DNA of 34,064 nucleotides, taken from NCBI GenBank assembly GCA_040307645.1, contig JAWRJF010000049.1, positions 1-34,064 on the forward strand, written 5' to 3'. Below are positions 33,763 to 34,064 of the stretch, piece after piece. The notes beneath the pieces were generated by a model. It had not been told where the DNA came from and made no database searches. It was given only the letters and a program-made list of their open reading frames with translations. The translations under genes were made by a program, and so were the position numbers. Origin of the DNA: JAVXAG01 sp040307645 (GTDB lineage: Bacteria; Bacillota; Clostridia; Peptostreptococcales; Anaerovoracaceae). Every line of letters starts with the position of its first letter. Positions within the stretch are counted from its first letter, which is position 1.

Positions 33763-33800
33763 TTTAAGGTATGTAAAAACACACTATATAGGAGAAGAAA

Positions 33801-34064
33801 ATGAACAACTCAATTTTAGATATTGTAAATAAAACCGAAAAATTATTAAATTCCAACGAAATATGTAAAGGTGAAGTGCAGAGAGTAAAGACCCTTAGAA
33901 ATAAACTAGAAGAAAATAAAATAACAGTCTCAGTAATAGGTCAGTTTAAAAGAGGTAAAAGTACCCTGGTAAATGGAATATTAGGTGAGAAGGTTTTACC
34001 TGTAGGTATAGTTCCGGTAACTTCAGTTGTTACTAGAGTAGAATACGGAGAACATGAGGCAACA
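33801..34064 (+). CDS. Dynamin-family GTPase, 5' part (cut by window end)
   Basis: Open from ATG 33801, after GGAGAAG, to the window end (88 codons seen). A helical N-terminal stretch (1-40) precedes the P-loop GQFKRGKST at residues 49-57, followed by LVNGILGEKVLPVG and the switch Thr region PVTSVVT. This combination (GQFxxGKS, then P(V/A)T) is typical of bacterial dynamin-like proteins, which remodel membranes. The C-terminal part is outside the window. It begins 80 bases after the ISL3 remnant and looks like normal chromosome resumed. Confidence 0.85.
   Translation, partial: MNNSILDIVNKTEKLLNSNEICKGEVQRVKTLRNKLEENKITVSVIGQFKRGKSTLVNGILGEKVLPVGIVPVTSVVTRVEYGEHEAT

Noticed and set aside
1..34064. 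tRNA, rRNA genes and CRISPR arrays
   Set aside because: I saw no cloverleaf-like segments, no rRNA sequence and no regularly spaced short repeats. The only longer direct repeat noticed is the 65-bp IS end.

Overview
The window reads as a chromosomal segment of a low-GC, anaerobic Gram-positive bacterium of the class Clostridia. The evidence is AT-rich DNA, strong AGGAGG ribosome sites, a PASTA-kinase/phosphatase housekeeping cluster, ComEC next to HolA, the three [FeFe]-hydrogenase maturases, and a NuoE/NuoF-type NADH-oxidising iron-sulfur complex. I cannot name the species. The Eubacteriales Family XIII/Peptostreptococcales type is an impression, not a result.

Layout. (1) 40-7541, plus strand: a tight housekeeping operon, def-fmt-yugP-rsmB-stp-prkC-rsgA-rpe, covering initiator Met-tRNA formylation and deformylation, rRNA methylation, Ser/Thr signalling at the cell wall, ribosome assembly and pentose phosphates. 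It ends at a two-way terminator shared with purC, which runs on the minus strand (7617-8306). (2) 8539-10816: an ABC transporter pair. (3) 10871-14577: hydE-hydG-hydF, the complete H-cluster maturation set, but no hydA in the window. (4) 14648-17899, minus: a very long class A penicillin-binding protein. (5) 18086-22684, plus: comEC, holA, an EamA transporter and a PsiE-like membrane protein, overlapping or nearly touching. (6) 22707-28492: a NuoE-like protein, a NuoF-like protein and a 1164-residue protein that joins a NuoG-type ferredoxin front end, a GltD/NfnB-type FAD/NAD(P) module, ferredoxin clusters and a formate-dehydrogenase/NuoG-like molybdopterin fold without a visible catalytic Cys/Sec. 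A terminator follows. (7) 28668-30377: a secreted C69-family Ntn-hydrolase peptidase, with a Rex-like palindrome in its promoter. (8) 30449-33720: an accessory island bounded by ISL3-family terminal repeats, containing IS256 and ISL3 transposase remnants, a decayed small membrane gene, a secreted-protein gene split by a frameshift at a run of six G, and an intact membrane-anchored orphan. (9) 33801 to the window end: the 5' part of a dynamin-family GTPase.

The main biological theme is redox and hydrogen or formate metabolism: H-cluster maturases, an NADH-linked flavin/iron-sulfur complex with two separate flavin-nucleotide modules, and a possible NADH/NAD+ sensor (Rex) site downstream. The most unusual items are the 1164-residue fusion oxidoreductase and the decaying IS-bounded island with its split secreted protein.
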